Assembly (NCBI RefSeq): GCF_006094275.1
Contig: NZ_CP034412.1
Location: forward strand, 1,240,001-1,304,000
Source: Glutamicibacter creatinolyticus
Lineage (GTDB): Bacteria > Actinomycetota > Actinomycetes > Actinomycetales > Micrococcaceae
DNA: 64,000 nucleotides
Direction of reading: 5' to 3'
The notes under the pieces were generated by a model, which saw only the letters and a program-made list of their open reading frames with translations, was not told where the DNA came from and ran no database searches. The position numbers and the translations under genes are program-made. Below are positions 17,554 through 26,336 of this stretch, piece after piece. Every line of letters begins with the position of its first letter. Positions within the stretch are counted from its first letter, which is position 1.

Positions 17554-18888
17554 ATGAAACGACTATCGTCACCCCGTTCCGCGGTAGCTTCGAGCCGATC
17601 GTCGGCAGAAGAAAGCGTCTATCGAAAAATCAATAGAAGGCTACTCCCGTTCCTGCTGCTCTGTTATACATTCGCGTACCTCGATCGCGTGAACATCGGT
17701 TTCGCAAAATTGCACATGCAAGAGGACATCCCGGCTATCACTGAAGCGGTCTTCGGTATCGGTGCCGGACTGTTTTTCTTGGCCTACGCGATCCTAGAAA
17801 TCCCCAGCAACATGGTCATGCACAGAATTGGAGCTCGCAAGACCATTACACGCATCATGGTTCTGTGGGGAATTGTCTCCGCCTCGATGCTCTTCGTTCG
17901 CGACGAATTTAGTTTTTACGCTTTGCGGATCTTACTGGGAATATTTGAGGCCGGATTTGCTCCAGGTATCATCCTGTATCTCACGTATTGGTTCCCTGCT
18001 AAAAGAATGGCAGCAGCGATGGGAATCTACATGCTGGCTGGTCCAATTGGTTCTATTCTCGGGTCGGGAGTATCAGCCGCGATTATTTCTGCCATGGATG
18101 ATCTACTTGGCATGGCCGGTTGGCAGTGGATGTTCCTTGTCCAGGGTATCCCGTGTCTCTTGCTTGGGTACCTATTTTGGAAACTCATGTACGATCGACC
18201 AGATGACGCGCCTTGGCTCACTGCTGCCGAAAAGGCCATAGTCCGTCGTGTCATAACCGAAACGGATGCTGCCCGCATTGACCATCGTTTCGTAGATGTT
18301 CTCAAAAACCCAGCAGTCTATGTGATGGCGGTTGCGTATTTCGGTATCATGTGCGGAATCTATGCCGTCAGTTTTTGGCTACCGACAATTCTTAGTGACA
18401 ACGGAATTAGAAATAATTTAACTGTTGGTTTATTGGCGGCAATACCTTACGTACTTACTATCCCTACGATGATTTTTTTGAGTAAGAGTTCGGACAGGAC
18501 GCAAGATAGGCACTGGCACACCATCTTCCCAACCATCCTCGCCGCAGTCGGCTTGACATTAGCTGCATTCACCAGTTCAAACTTCTTATTTTCGTTCACG
18601 GCACTTTGCGTCGCCATCTGTAGCGCGTGGGGTGCTTACACAGTCTTTTGGGCGGTTCCGAGTCAGCACTTTGGTGGAACTGCAGCTGCTGGGGGAATTG
18701 CTCTGATTAACACCGTAGGAATCTTGGGCGGCTTTGTCGCACCTACGCTCTTGGGCTTTGTCAAACAGGCGACTGGCTCTACCCAGGGCGGGTTGCTCGC
18801 CATGGTTGGACTCTTGGGCCTTTCCGCCCTTGCGTTGTTCCTTCTCCCCAAATCGTTGAAGCTCAAAAGAAATGAGGTTTTAAATTGA
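17554..18888 (+). CDS. MFS transporter, anion:cation symporter (phthalate/tartrate permease-like)
   Basis: A 444-residue protein with about 12 membrane segments. The opening RRLLPFLLLCYTFAYLDRVN and the GxxxDRxN-like cytoplasmic loop are typical of the ACS branch of MFS that imports organic anions. ATG 17554 follows AGAGAGGA. It overlaps the M81 gene by 4 bases (TTGA), so the two are coupled: the transporter probably imports a substrate that the peptidase-like enzyme hydrolyses. Substrate unknown. AT-richer than the window average. Confidence 0.88.
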   Translation: MKRLSSPRSAVASSRSSAEESVYRKINRRLLPFLLLCYTFAYLDRVNIGFAKLHMQEDIPAITEAVFGIGAGLFFLAYAILEIPSNMVMHRIGARKTITRIMVLWGIVSASMLFVRDEFSFYALRILLGIFEAGFAPGIILYLTYWFPAKRMAAAMGIYMLAGPIGSILGSGVSAAIISAMDDLLGMAGWQWMFLVQGIPCLLLGYLFWKLMYDRPDDAPWLTAAEKAIVRRVITETDAARIDHRFVDVLKNPAVYVMAVAYFGIMCGIYAVSFWLPTILSDNGIRNNLTVGLLAAIPYVLTIPTMIFLSKSSDRTQDRHWHTIFPTILAAVGLTLAAFTSSNFLFSFTALCVAICSAWGAYTVFWAVPSQHFGGTAAAGGIALINTVGILGGFVAPTLLGFVKQATGSTQGGLLAMVGLLGLSALALFLLPKSLKLKRNEVLN

Positions 18889-20393
18889 AACGTATTATAA
18901 TTGCCGGGTTCCTTCACGAGACTAATACCTTTGCGCGATCCGTAGCGGATTGGGCAAACTTTGAGAATGGCGAGGGATTTCCTCGAATGCATAGAGGAGG
19001 GGAAGTTCTTGAACTTAGAAAAGTAAATGTCCCTATAGGTGGTTTCATATCAGCAGCAAACGACGATTGGAGTCTCCTTCCTGTCATTTGGTGTGCTGCT
19101 TCACCTTCGGGGCCAGTGACTAATACCGCTTATGAACGGATCGTACGTTTAATAACTGACGCCTGCGAAGAATCTCGTCCTGATGGTGTATATCTTGATT
19201 TGCATGGTGCCATGGTGACTGAGAAATACAATGACGGTGACGGAGAGCTTATTCGGCGGGTAAGAGCGGTCGTTGGTCCAAATATCCCCATAGTTGTTAG
19301 CTTGGATCTTCACGCGAATATAAGTGACGGAATGCTCAACCACGCTGACGCCATGGTGGCCTACAGAACGTACCCCCACATCGACATGGCAGAAACAGGA
19401 ATTGCAGCCGCGCGCTTGCTTGGCCGTTGCCTGGCGGGCGAACGATTGGTGATGGCGCGAGAGCGCATCGACTTCCTTATACCTACTATTTCCGGCAGTA
19501 CCATGTCTACTCCAGCGAGGGACATCTTCTCGGCTCTGTGTGCTTCGGAAGGGGAAAGCGTTTTATCAGTAGCGATGGCCTTTCCGGCCACAGATGTTCC
19601 AGATTGCCAGCCTTGCGTTTTTGGATACGGCTCGGACGAAACCCTGCTAAAGGCAAGAATCCACGAACTGGCAGAGACAATCCGAAACCTAGAAGCGGAT
19701 TTTGCCTTGCGCGCCCTACCGACGGCAGAAGCCCTGGATGCGGCCGAGGCTGCCGTCGCGGCAGGTCGTGCCCCTGTCGTTATTGCGGATACTCAAGATA
19801 ATCCGGGCGCTGGAGGCGATGGAAACACGAACGGTCTACTAGCGGAACTACTTCTCAGAGACGTTCCGAAAAGCGCTGTTTGTTCCATTTTTGATCCTCA
19901 CGTCGTTGCTACGGCTATTGAAGCGGGCGAAAACGAGACTGTGACAATTAAGCTGAAAGGATCCCAGATTGAAGGAGACCCCGAAATAGAGGGGATTTTC
20001 ACGGTGGAGAGGATCACTGCCGGGTTCGTGCGTTTTGAAGGACCAATGATGAATGGCAACGAACTGTCCGTCGGGCCCTCGGTGCTACTTCGCAAGGGGA
20101 ATATACGAATCATTGTTAACAGCCACAAGGCGCAAACTATGGACAGGAACCAATTCCGCGCACCAGGGGTAGAGCCCGAGACTCAAAACATTCTAGTAGT
20201 TAAGAGCTCAGTTCACTTCAGGGGCGATTTTGAGGATATCGCTGGGCAGGTGATTGTCGCCCTCTCGCCTGGCCCGTTCCCCGCCGATCCAGCCAAGTTG
20301 CCATGGAAGAACCTGAAAAATGGGGTCCGTCTCGGACCGAAGGGGCCCGCTTTTGCGTCCAGTACGGGTGCGGGGCGAAACCAAAAGCCATAA
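18885..20393 (+). CDS. M81 family metallopeptidase, MlrC-like (502 aa)
   Basis: Member of the MlrC family (named after the zinc enzyme that cleaves linearised microcystin). Conserved N-terminal GFLHETNTF, LDLHGAMV, LDLHANIS and AYRTYPHIDM hold likely zinc-binding His/Asp residues, and the C-terminal MlrC domain with ADTQDNPGAGGDGNT is present. The TTG start overlaps the MFS stop. Family members beyond MlrC have no settled substrate, so a small amide or peptide imported by the neighbour is an inference. AT-rich DNA with the same bias as its operon partner. Confidence 0.87.
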   Translation: MKRIIIAGFLHETNTFARSVADWANFENGEGFPRMHRGGEVLELRKVNVPIGGFISAANDDWSLLPVIWCAASPSGPVTNTAYERIVRLITDACEESRPDGVYLDLHGAMVTEKYNDGDGELIRRVRAVVGPNIPIVVSLDLHANISDGMLNHADAMVAYRTYPHIDMAETGIAAARLLGRCLAGERLVMARERIDFLIPTISGSTMSTPARDIFSALCASEGESVLSVAMAFPATDVPDCQPCVFGYGSDETLLKARIHELAETIRNLEADFALRALPTAEALDAAEAAVAAGRAPVVIADTQDNPGAGGDGNTNGLLAELLLRDVPKSAVCSIFDPHVVATAIEAGENETVTIKLKGSQIEGDPEIEGIFTVERITAGFVRFEGPMMNGNELSVGPSVLLRKGNIRIIVNSHKAQTMDRNQFRAPGVEPETQNILVVKSSVHFRGDFEDIAGQVIVALSPGPFPADPAKLPWKNLKNGVRLGPKGPAFASSTGAGRNQKP

Positions 20394-20778
20394 GAGTTGC
20401 CCGGGAATTGCGGTCCTTCAGCAGCTGAGACATTCCACATTGAGAGATTGTTACATGCACGCGCATGGATTGTGACAGGATCTACCAGCAACGATTCTGG
20501 GAATCTTCTACTAAGAAATTGAGTCAAAGGTACTTCTTCTCTCGTAGTCTTTTTCACCGGGGGAGATAAGTCAGCCAAATGTGTGTAACCGGTATCCGTG
20601 CATTGACTACCAGTACATGACGGATAAGCGTACGGCAAAACAGTTATTGGGGTGCAGGCGTGTTCAAGCCGTTGGATTGAGTAGGGTTGCTGCCTTAAGA
20701 AAGCACGCGGTGAAACAGCGTTTTTCCTGAGACTTCGGATTTTGGAAACTTGGGGGTTCCCCTATCATTATGAGTATT

Positions 20779-20897
20779 GGTCGGGCGAAGTTCACCGCAA
20801 CCGGATATGCCTACTAGGCCCATGGGGATGGGGTACCGAGTTGGCAGACGCATTGGGGAATGCCTTCCGGGCGCGTTATGCGAGACTTCGCCCGACC
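20779..20897 (+). ncRNA. Candidate structured small RNA (unknown class)
   Basis: GGTCGGGCGAAGT (20779-20791) pairs perfectly with ACTTCGCCCGACC (20885-20897), closing 93 nt. Inside are GCATT-GGGG-AATGC and GCC-TACTA-GGC hairpins. A possible promoter TTGGAA (20742-20747), 15-base spacer, TATCAT (20763-20768) would start transcription at the first strand of the stem, and a strong terminator lies 40 bases downstream. I cannot match it to tRNA, SRP RNA, tmRNA or a riboswitch. The minus strand is equally possible by pairing alone. Confidence 0.4.
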
Positions 20898-20938
20898 CAA
20901 GCTCTTAAGCCGTCGCTCGCTCATAGGGCGCAGGCACA

Positions 20939-20981
20939 AAACAGGCTGGCTGTAGTTTTCAGGGACTACAGCCAGCCTGTT
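20939..20981. terminator. Strong bidirectional terminator
   Basis: AAACAGGCTGGCTGTAGT on the left pairs with ACTACAGCCAGCCTGTTT on the right, about 18 bp, flanked by A and T runs. It can end the minus-strand hydrolase gene at 21023 and any plus-strand transcript from 20.8 kb. Confidence 0.88.
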
Positions 20982-21022
20982 TTTCGTCCGACCGAACTCA
21001 TTGGAATTCGGAAGCTGGAGGA

Positions 21023-21769
21023 CTATGCGTCGAGGAACTTCAGTGCCGCGGTCTTGAACTCGCGACTGGTTACTGCGCTGGCGTGATTCCGCCCGGCCAG
21101 CCATACGACTTCGGTGTCCGCTCCGGCTTCACGAAGCAGGCGCCGCAGGTACGGCATGGTGGTGGCCAAGTCGTCCTGGTCCCCGGCGACGAGCAGGGTC
21201 GGCGTGGTCGGCACCGCTTCGGCCGGATCGTAGGGTTCGGTCTTGATGCCGTCGATCAGCTTGAACAGCGCATTGAAATCGTTGGCTTTCTCGTTGATCG
21301 CAATCGACATCACCTTTGCCGTGTATTCATCAGCGATTGACTCACCGGTGGCCACGAAATTGCGCGCCTCATTCAAGGCGAAGGCGGCCAGCGGGTCCAG
21401 GCTGCCGGGGCCTCCGATGATCAGGCGGCGGACGAGCTCGGGATGCTTGGCGGCCAGCTCCCAGCCCAGGCGCGCGCCCAGGGAGTAGCCCAATACGTCA
21501 ACCGGGCCACCCAGGGATTCGACCACCTTGGCCAGGGCAAGGTGGATGCGGCTCGGGGCCCAGCTGCCGTCGTTGCGGTTCGGGTCCTCTCCGTGGCCGG
21601 GCAGATCCACCAGCGCCACATTGCGCCCATTTTCGGTGAAGTGCCGAACCCATCCGGAGCGTTCCCAGTTTAGGTCTGCGGAGGAGGCGAAGCCGTGGAT
21701 CAGCAGCACGGTTGGTGCACTGGCCTCGGTGTTCGCGGGGATAACTCGAAGATTAAGATCCAAGGTCAT
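21023..21769 (-). CDS. Alpha/beta hydrolase (248 aa)
   Basis: Alpha/beta hydrolase fold without signal peptide. LIHGFASS provides the oxyanion region, GYSLGAR the nucleophile serine (about residue 98), and GRNHASA the catalytic histidine (about 231). Substrate unknown. ATG 21769 is chosen; a TTG two codons upstream is possible and no clear ribosome site was seen. It is divergent from the NAD operon and shares its upstream region, including the palindrome at 21828. Whether it belongs to NAD metabolism is open. Confidence 0.85.
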   Translation of the reverse strand: MTLDLNLRVIPANTEASAPTVLLIHGFASSADLNWERSGWVRHFTENGRNVALVDLPGHGEDPNRNDGSWAPSRIHLALAKVVESLGGPVDVLGYSLGARLGWELAAKHPELVRRLIIGGPGSLDPLAAFALNEARNFVATGESIADEYTAKVMSIAINEKANDFNALFKLIDGIKTEPYDPAEAVPTTPTLLVAGDQDDLATTMPYLRRLLREAGADTEVVWLAGRNHASAVTSREFKTAALKFLDA

Positions 21770-21827
21770 GCTCAAAACTATATGTCACTGCGGTCACAAA
21801 TCGTTCTTCGGGTGGAAGCCTCGGAGA

Positions 21828-21850
21828 GTTAATGTCAGAATGACTCTAAC
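21828..21850. promoter_or_regulatory. Palindrome upstream of the NAD operon, candidate NrtR site
   Basis: Pattern GTTA-nn-GTCA-gaa-TGAC-nn-TAAC, symmetric around 21839. It lies 60 bases before nrtR and 59 bases before the divergent hydrolase. NrtR proteins regulate their own NAD genes through such palindromes; the link here is inferred from position. Confidence 0.55.
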
Positions 21851-21909
21851 CAAATTCCAATCGGCCGGTCATCACCCTAAACAAGCAGCCGGCAAATCAG
21901 GAGGCCTTG

Positions 21910-22632
21910 ATGAGCATCCCGCTGGGATCAGCCAACGTGGCAGAACGGCGCAACATGCCACCGGCGTTGGCCGTTTCCACGGTGATCTTCGGTATCCGGC
22001 CCATCGACGGCGGCCGAGCACAATTGTGGCTACCGCTGGTGCGCCGCGTTCGCCAACCCCACGCCGGACAGTGGGCCCTGCCCGGTGGCCCCGTGGGACC
22101 CCGCGAGTCCCTTGGCACCGCCGCCAGCCGCACCCTGGCTAGCACCACCGGGCTGCGGCCGAGCTACCTGGAACAGCTCTACACCTTCGGTGACCCGGAC
22201 CGTTCACCCAGCCAGCGATTGGTGACCATCGCGTATTTCGCGCTGGTCACCGAGGCCCAGGTGGGCGCCACTGTGGAGGACGAGAACGTGGCCTGGTTCG
22301 CGCTGGATGATCCCGTCCTGGAGAACCTGGCATTCGACCACCGGCAGATCATCGACTACGCGCTGTGGCGGCTGCGCAACAAGGTCGAGTACGGGCAAAT
22401 CGCCCACCGGCTGCTCGGCGAGCGCTTCACCCTGGCCCAGCTGCGGGCGGTGTACGAGGCCATGCTGGGCAAGGAACTTGACCCAGCCAACTTCCGCCGC
22501 CAACTCAAAGCCACCCAGAGCATTGTGGCCACCGACGAATACCTCGCCGGCGGCCAGCACCGACCACCCCGGCTCTACCGCTACGCGGGCAGCGGCCATG
22601 ACCCACTGGAAGTAGATACCAACCATGAGTAG
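21910..22632 (+). CDS. nrtR: NrtR-type Nudix transcriptional regulator of NAD synthesis
   Basis: A 240-residue protein: an N-terminal Nudix-fold domain (about 15-145) and a C-terminal winged helix (about 150-230, with the typical EYGQIAHRLLGERFTLAQLR). The Nudix box is degenerate: after GGPVGPRESLG the catalytic REUxEE glutamates are missing, as in NrtR repressors that bind ADP-ribose without hydrolysing it. AGGAGG sits 5 bases before ATG 21910. The gene overlaps nadA by 8 bases, so the regulator heads the operon it should control. Confidence 0.88.
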   Translation: MSIPLGSANVAERRNMPPALAVSTVIFGIRPIDGGRAQLWLPLVRRVRQPHAGQWALPGGPVGPRESLGTAASRTLASTTGLRPSYLEQLYTFGDPDRSPSQRLVTIAYFALVTEAQVGATVEDENVAWFALDDPVLENLAFDHRQIIDYALWRLRNKVEYGQIAHRLLGERFTLAQLRAVYEAMLGKELDPANFRRQLKATQSIVATDEYLAGGQHRPPRLYRYAGSGHDPLEVDTNHE

Positions 22633-23887
22633 CCCTACCTTTTCCTCGACCATCACCCGGCTGACCCTCAACGCACCGGGCTCCACCTGCTCATCCGAAC
22701 TCTCGGCCAACCCCTGGGACACCCCATCCGGTTACGGCCCCGGAGCTTCCCAGGGGGATCAGGCCCCGGCGAACTTCCCGCGGCAGCAGAAGTTGCCCCA
22801 GCAGTACCTCAGCGCCAGCGAGGAGGAACTTGATGCCCGCATCCGTGCGGCGAAGGAGACCCTGGGCGATGACGTGGTGCTGCTGGGCCACTTCTACCAG
22901 CGTGACGAGGTGGTCAAGTACGCCGACTTCGTGGGGGATTCCTTCCAGCTGGCCAATGCGGCACTGACCCGTGATGAGGCCAAGTACATTGTTTTTTGTG
23001 GTGTGCACTTCATGGCCGAAACCGCCGATGTGCTCTCCCGGGATGACCAGGCGGTGATCCTGCCGAACCTTTCGGCCGGATGCTCCATGGCGGACATGGC
23101 CGATGCCCCCAGCGTCCAGCAGTGCTGGGATGAGCTGATGGAGTTGTACCGGGACGAGGAGGATGACGGGCGCGCCGCGGTGATCCCGGTGACCTACATG
23201 AATTCCTCCGCGGCGTTGAAGGCGTTCGTGGGCCGCAACGGGGGATTGGTGTGCACCTCCTCGAACGCGAAGACCGTGCTGGAGTGGGCGTTCGAACGCG
23301 GCCGGCGGGTGCTGTTCTTCCCGGACCAGCACCTGGGCCGCAATACGGCCAAGGCGATGGGGATCCCCCTGGAACAGATGCCGCTGTGGACCCCACGCCG
23401 GGAACTGGGCGGCAACGATGCCGACACCCTGAACGCCGCCAAGGTGATCTTGTGGCACGGCTTCTGCTCCGTGCACAAGCGCTTCACCACCGCGCAGATT
23501 GACAAGGCGCGGGCCGAGCACGAGAACCTGCGGGTCATCGTGCACCCCGAATGCCCCATGGAGGTGGTGGACGCGGCGGACGAATCGGGTTCCACCGATT
23601 ACATCTTCAAGGCCATCGCCGGGGCCACCGAACCGACCACCTTCGCCATTGGCACGGAGATCAACATGGTCAACCGGCTGGCCGAGCAGTACCCGCAGCA
23701 CACGATCTTTTGCCTGGATCCGGTGATCTGCCCCTGCTCCACCATGTACCGGATCCACCCCGGCTACCTGGCCTGGGTGTTGGAGGAACTGGTGGCCGGG
23801 CGCATTGTGAACCGCATTGAGGTGCCGCAGGCCGAGCAGGCCGACGCCAAGACCGCCCTGGAGCGGATGCTGGCTGCCCGGCCATGA
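22625..23887 (+). CDS. nadA: Quinolinate synthase
   Basis: Condenses iminoaspartate with dihydroxyacetone phosphate to quinolinate, using a [4Fe-4S] cluster. The likely cluster cysteines are in GCSMADM, HGFCSVH and the C-terminal VICPCSTMYRIHP. At 420 residues it is the long form usual in Actinobacteria, with about 60 extra N-terminal residues. Overlaps nrtR (8 bases) and nadB (ATGA), so translation is coupled along the operon. The downstream cysteine desulfurase may supply sulfur for its cluster. Confidence 0.96.
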   Translation: MSSPTFSSTITRLTLNAPGSTCSSELSANPWDTPSGYGPGASQGDQAPANFPRQQKLPQQYLSASEEELDARIRAAKETLGDDVVLLGHFYQRDEVVKYADFVGDSFQLANAALTRDEAKYIVFCGVHFMAETADVLSRDDQAVILPNLSAGCSMADMADAPSVQQCWDELMELYRDEEDDGRAAVIPVTYMNSSAALKAFVGRNGGLVCTSSNAKTVLEWAFERGRRVLFFPDQHLGRNTAKAMGIPLEQMPLWTPRRELGGNDADTLNAAKVILWHGFCSVHKRFTTAQIDKARAEHENLRVIVHPECPMEVVDAADESGSTDYIFKAIAGATEPTTFAIGTEINMVNRLAEQYPQHTIFCLDPVICPCSTMYRIHPGYLAWVLEELVAGRIVNRIEVPQAEQADAKTALERMLAARP

Positions 23888-25473
23888 CCCGGACCATCAT
23901 TGTCGGCTCCGGGGCCGCCGGGCTGCTGTCCGCCTTGAGCGCGGTAGGCCGCGGCGTGCACCCGGTGCTGCTGACCAAGGACGGGCTGGGCACCGGCAAC
24001 ACCGAATGGGCCCAGGGCGGCATCAGCGCCCTGACCTCCCAGGGGCAAGCGGCCGGGGACACCGTGGCCAGCCACGTCGCCGATACCCTGGCCGCAGGGA
24101 ACGGGCACGGCTCGGTCCAGGCCGTACAGACCCTGTGCGCCGCGGCGCCGGAAATCATTGACCAGCTCGAACAGCACGGGGTGGCCTTTGACCGCAGTGG
24201 GGACGGTGCCTACCAGCTGGGGCTGGAGGCCGCGCACAGCGCCCACCGGATCCTGCACATCAACGGGGACGCCACCGGCCAGGGGCTGAGCCGCGCTCTG
24301 GTCGCCGCCTGCCGGAGAGCAGAGCAGGCCGGAAACCTCAGCGTAATCGAGCACGCGCTGGTCACCGCCCTTGAACGCCGGCAGGATTCCGGGCACGCCG
24401 TGCGCTATCTGCGACACGGCAGCGAGCACACGCTGGCCGGGGACCGGGTGCTGCTGACCACCGGCGGCATTGGCGGGCTCTACCGGCACACCACCAACCC
24501 GGTGGGCGCGACCGGGGACGGCATCGCGCTCGCCGCCCGGGCCGGGGCAATAATCAGCGACATGGAATTCGTGCAGTTCCACCCCACCATGGTGGACACC
24601 GAAGCCCACCCGGGCGCGGGGATGATCAGCGAGGCGGTCCGCGGGGAAGGCGCCGTGCTGGTCACCGGCACCGGCGAGCGCTTCATGCCCGGGATTGATC
24701 CACGGGCCGAACTGGCGCCACGCGATGTGATTGCCCGGGCTATCCACGCGCAGAACATGGCCGGGCACCCGGTCTACCTGGATGCCCGGGCAGTGGAGCA
24801 GAACCAGGGCCGAGGTTTCCTTTCCCGTCGGTTCCCCTCCATTACCCGACGCCTACAGGCCTGTGGGCTGAACCTGGCACACGACCTGATCCCGGTGCGT
24901 CCGGCCCAGCACTATCTCATGGGAGGGATCTTCACCGACCTGGACGGACGCACCACCGTGCCCGGGCTCTATGCGGCCGGCGAGTGCGCGAACACCGCTG
25001 TGCATGGGGCCAATCGGCTGGCGAGCAACTCCCTGCTCGAAGCCCTGGTTTTCGCCCGCCGTGCCGTGAACGCCATGCTCACTGACCCGCCGCTGGCCCG
25101 GGCGGAGACGGCGGCGCTCGCCGTCCATCCACTGCCCGAAACCGAACCAGGCCAGGGGATGAGCCTTGGGCAGCTGCAGCAGCTGGCCACCGACCAGCTG
25201 GCAGTGCACCGCGACGGTCCCGGCCTGCGGGAAGCCATCACCCGGCTGCGGCAGGCCCAACCGGTGGCCGCAAGCCCCCGCGCCCGTCACGAGCTGGAGA
25301 ACCTGCTGCTCATTGCCCGCCTGAGCGCCCACGCCGCCCAGGAACGCACCCACAGCCTGGGGGCGCATTATCGGACCGATCACCCCGAGCCGCACCCGGC
25401 AGCACGCACCTGCTGGCAGCTTCCGCTCAGCGAACAGACCACCACCAACACCTTCGAGGAAATCTACGCCTGA
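23884..25473 (+). CDS. nadB: L-aspartate oxidase
   Basis: FAD enzyme oxidising aspartate to iminoaspartate, the NadA substrate. The N-terminal IIVGSGAAGLLSAL is the FAD-binding loop; NTEWAQGGI, the MEFVQFHPT region and the C-terminal AAGECANTAVHGANRLASNSL are shared with the fumarate reductase/aspartate oxidase family. At 529 residues it is full length. Overlaps nadA (ATGA) and nadC (TGATG). Confidence 0.95.
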   Translation: MTRTIIVGSGAAGLLSALSAVGRGVHPVLLTKDGLGTGNTEWAQGGISALTSQGQAAGDTVASHVADTLAAGNGHGSVQAVQTLCAAAPEIIDQLEQHGVAFDRSGDGAYQLGLEAAHSAHRILHINGDATGQGLSRALVAACRRAEQAGNLSVIEHALVTALERRQDSGHAVRYLRHGSEHTLAGDRVLLTTGGIGGLYRHTTNPVGATGDGIALAARAGAIISDMEFVQFHPTMVDTEAHPGAGMISEAVRGEGAVLVTGTGERFMPGIDPRAELAPRDVIARAIHAQNMAGHPVYLDARAVEQNQGRGFLSRRFPSITRRLQACGLNLAHDLIPVRPAQHYLMGGIFTDLDGRTTVPGLYAAGECANTAVHGANRLASNSLLEALVFARRAVNAMLTDPPLARAETAALAVHPLPETEPGQGMSLGQLQQLATDQLAVHRDGPGLREAITRLRQAQPVAASPRARHELENLLLIARLSAHAAQERTHSLGAHYRTDHPEPHPAARTCWQLPLSEQTTTNTFEEIYA

Positions 25474-26336
25474 TGAGTTCCATCCACCCTGTCCCGCGCT
25501 CCGTCATTGATGCCATTGTTTCGCTCGCCCTGCTGGAGGATTGCCCCCGCGGGGACATCACCGCCACCACCGTATTGGACGCGGCGGTCACCGCCCGCGC
25601 CGCCGTGGTGGCGCGCCAACCTGGCGTGCTTTCCGGCAGCGGCGTGTTCGAACGGGTCATGCAGCAGGTGGATCAGGACATCCAGGTCACGGCCCACCTC
25701 GCTGACGGGCAGCGCTTCGAGGTGGGGGACGAGCTGATCACCGTGAGCGGTCCGGCCGCCAGCATCCTCACCGCCGAACGGGTGGGGCTGAACCTGCTGC
25801 AGCGGATGAGTGCCATTGCCACCGCCACCGCCGGACTGGTGGGGAAGGTGGCGCACACCAAGGCGCGCATCGCCGACACCCGCAAGACCACTCCCGGCCT
25901 GCGGGCCCTGGAACGCTATGCGGTGCGCTGCGGCGGGGGAGTGAACCACAGGGACAACCTCTCCGAGGCGTTCATGGCCAAGGACAATCACCTGGCCCTG
26001 CTGGGGGACGGCAAGCAGCTGACCAGTGCGCTGCGCCAGGTGCGTTCCCGGCTCGGGCACACCACCGCCATGGAGGTGGAAGTCGATGACATCAGCCAGA
26101 TCCCCGCGGTGTTGGCCGCCGGGGTGGATATGATCATGCTGGACAACTTTGCCCCGGCGGACATTCCGGCCGCCCTGGAACTCATTGACGGCCAGGCCAT
26201 CGTTGAGGCCAGCGGAAACGTCAACGCCGCCACGGTCGCCGAGATCGCCGAAACCGGGGTGGACATCATTTCCTCCGGCGCCATCACCCATTCGGTGGTG
26301 GCCATCGATCTGGGATTGGATATGGTGATCGGATGA
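25473..26336 (+). CDS. nadC: Nicotinate-nucleotide pyrophosphorylase (carboxylating)
   Basis: Quinolinate phosphoribosyltransferase that converts quinolinate and PRPP to nicotinate mononucleotide. Recognisable motifs: LLEDCPRGDITA near the N-terminus, ADTRKTTPGLRALERYAV, GGGVNHRDNL, and AKDNH with basic active-site residues; the C-terminal ISSGAITHS is also typical. At 287 residues it has normal length. Overlaps nadB by one base and nadS by four. Confidence 0.96.
   Translation: MSSIHPVPRSVIDAIVSLALLEDCPRGDITATTVLDAAVTARAAVVARQPGVLSGSGVFERVMQQVDQDIQVTAHLADGQRFEVGDELITVSGPAASILTAERVGLNLLQRMSAIATATAGLVGKVAHTKARIADTRKTTPGLRALERYAVRCGGGVNHRDNLSEAFMAKDNHLALLGDGKQLTSALRQVRSRLGHTTAMEVEVDDISQIPAVLAAGVDMIMLDNFAPADIPAALELIDGQAIVEASGNVNAATVAEIAETGVDIISSGAITHSVVAIDLGLDMVIG

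Larger units (their letters stand above)
20394..21022. other. Long non-coding stretch with structured RNA candidate and terminator
   Basis: About 630 bases with no convincing protein gene. The first 350 bases are AT-rich, like the operon before them, and featureless to the eye. The second half holds a stem-closed element (20779-20897) and a strong terminator (20939-20981). See the separate entries. Confidence 0.5.

Noticed and set aside
20820-20897. Degenerate tRNA-Leu or SRP RNA at the structured element
   Set aside because: There is a D-arm-like GTTGGCAGACGC, but no T-arm GGTTCGA motif or anticodon stem, and no GGAAG/AGCAG SRP loop.
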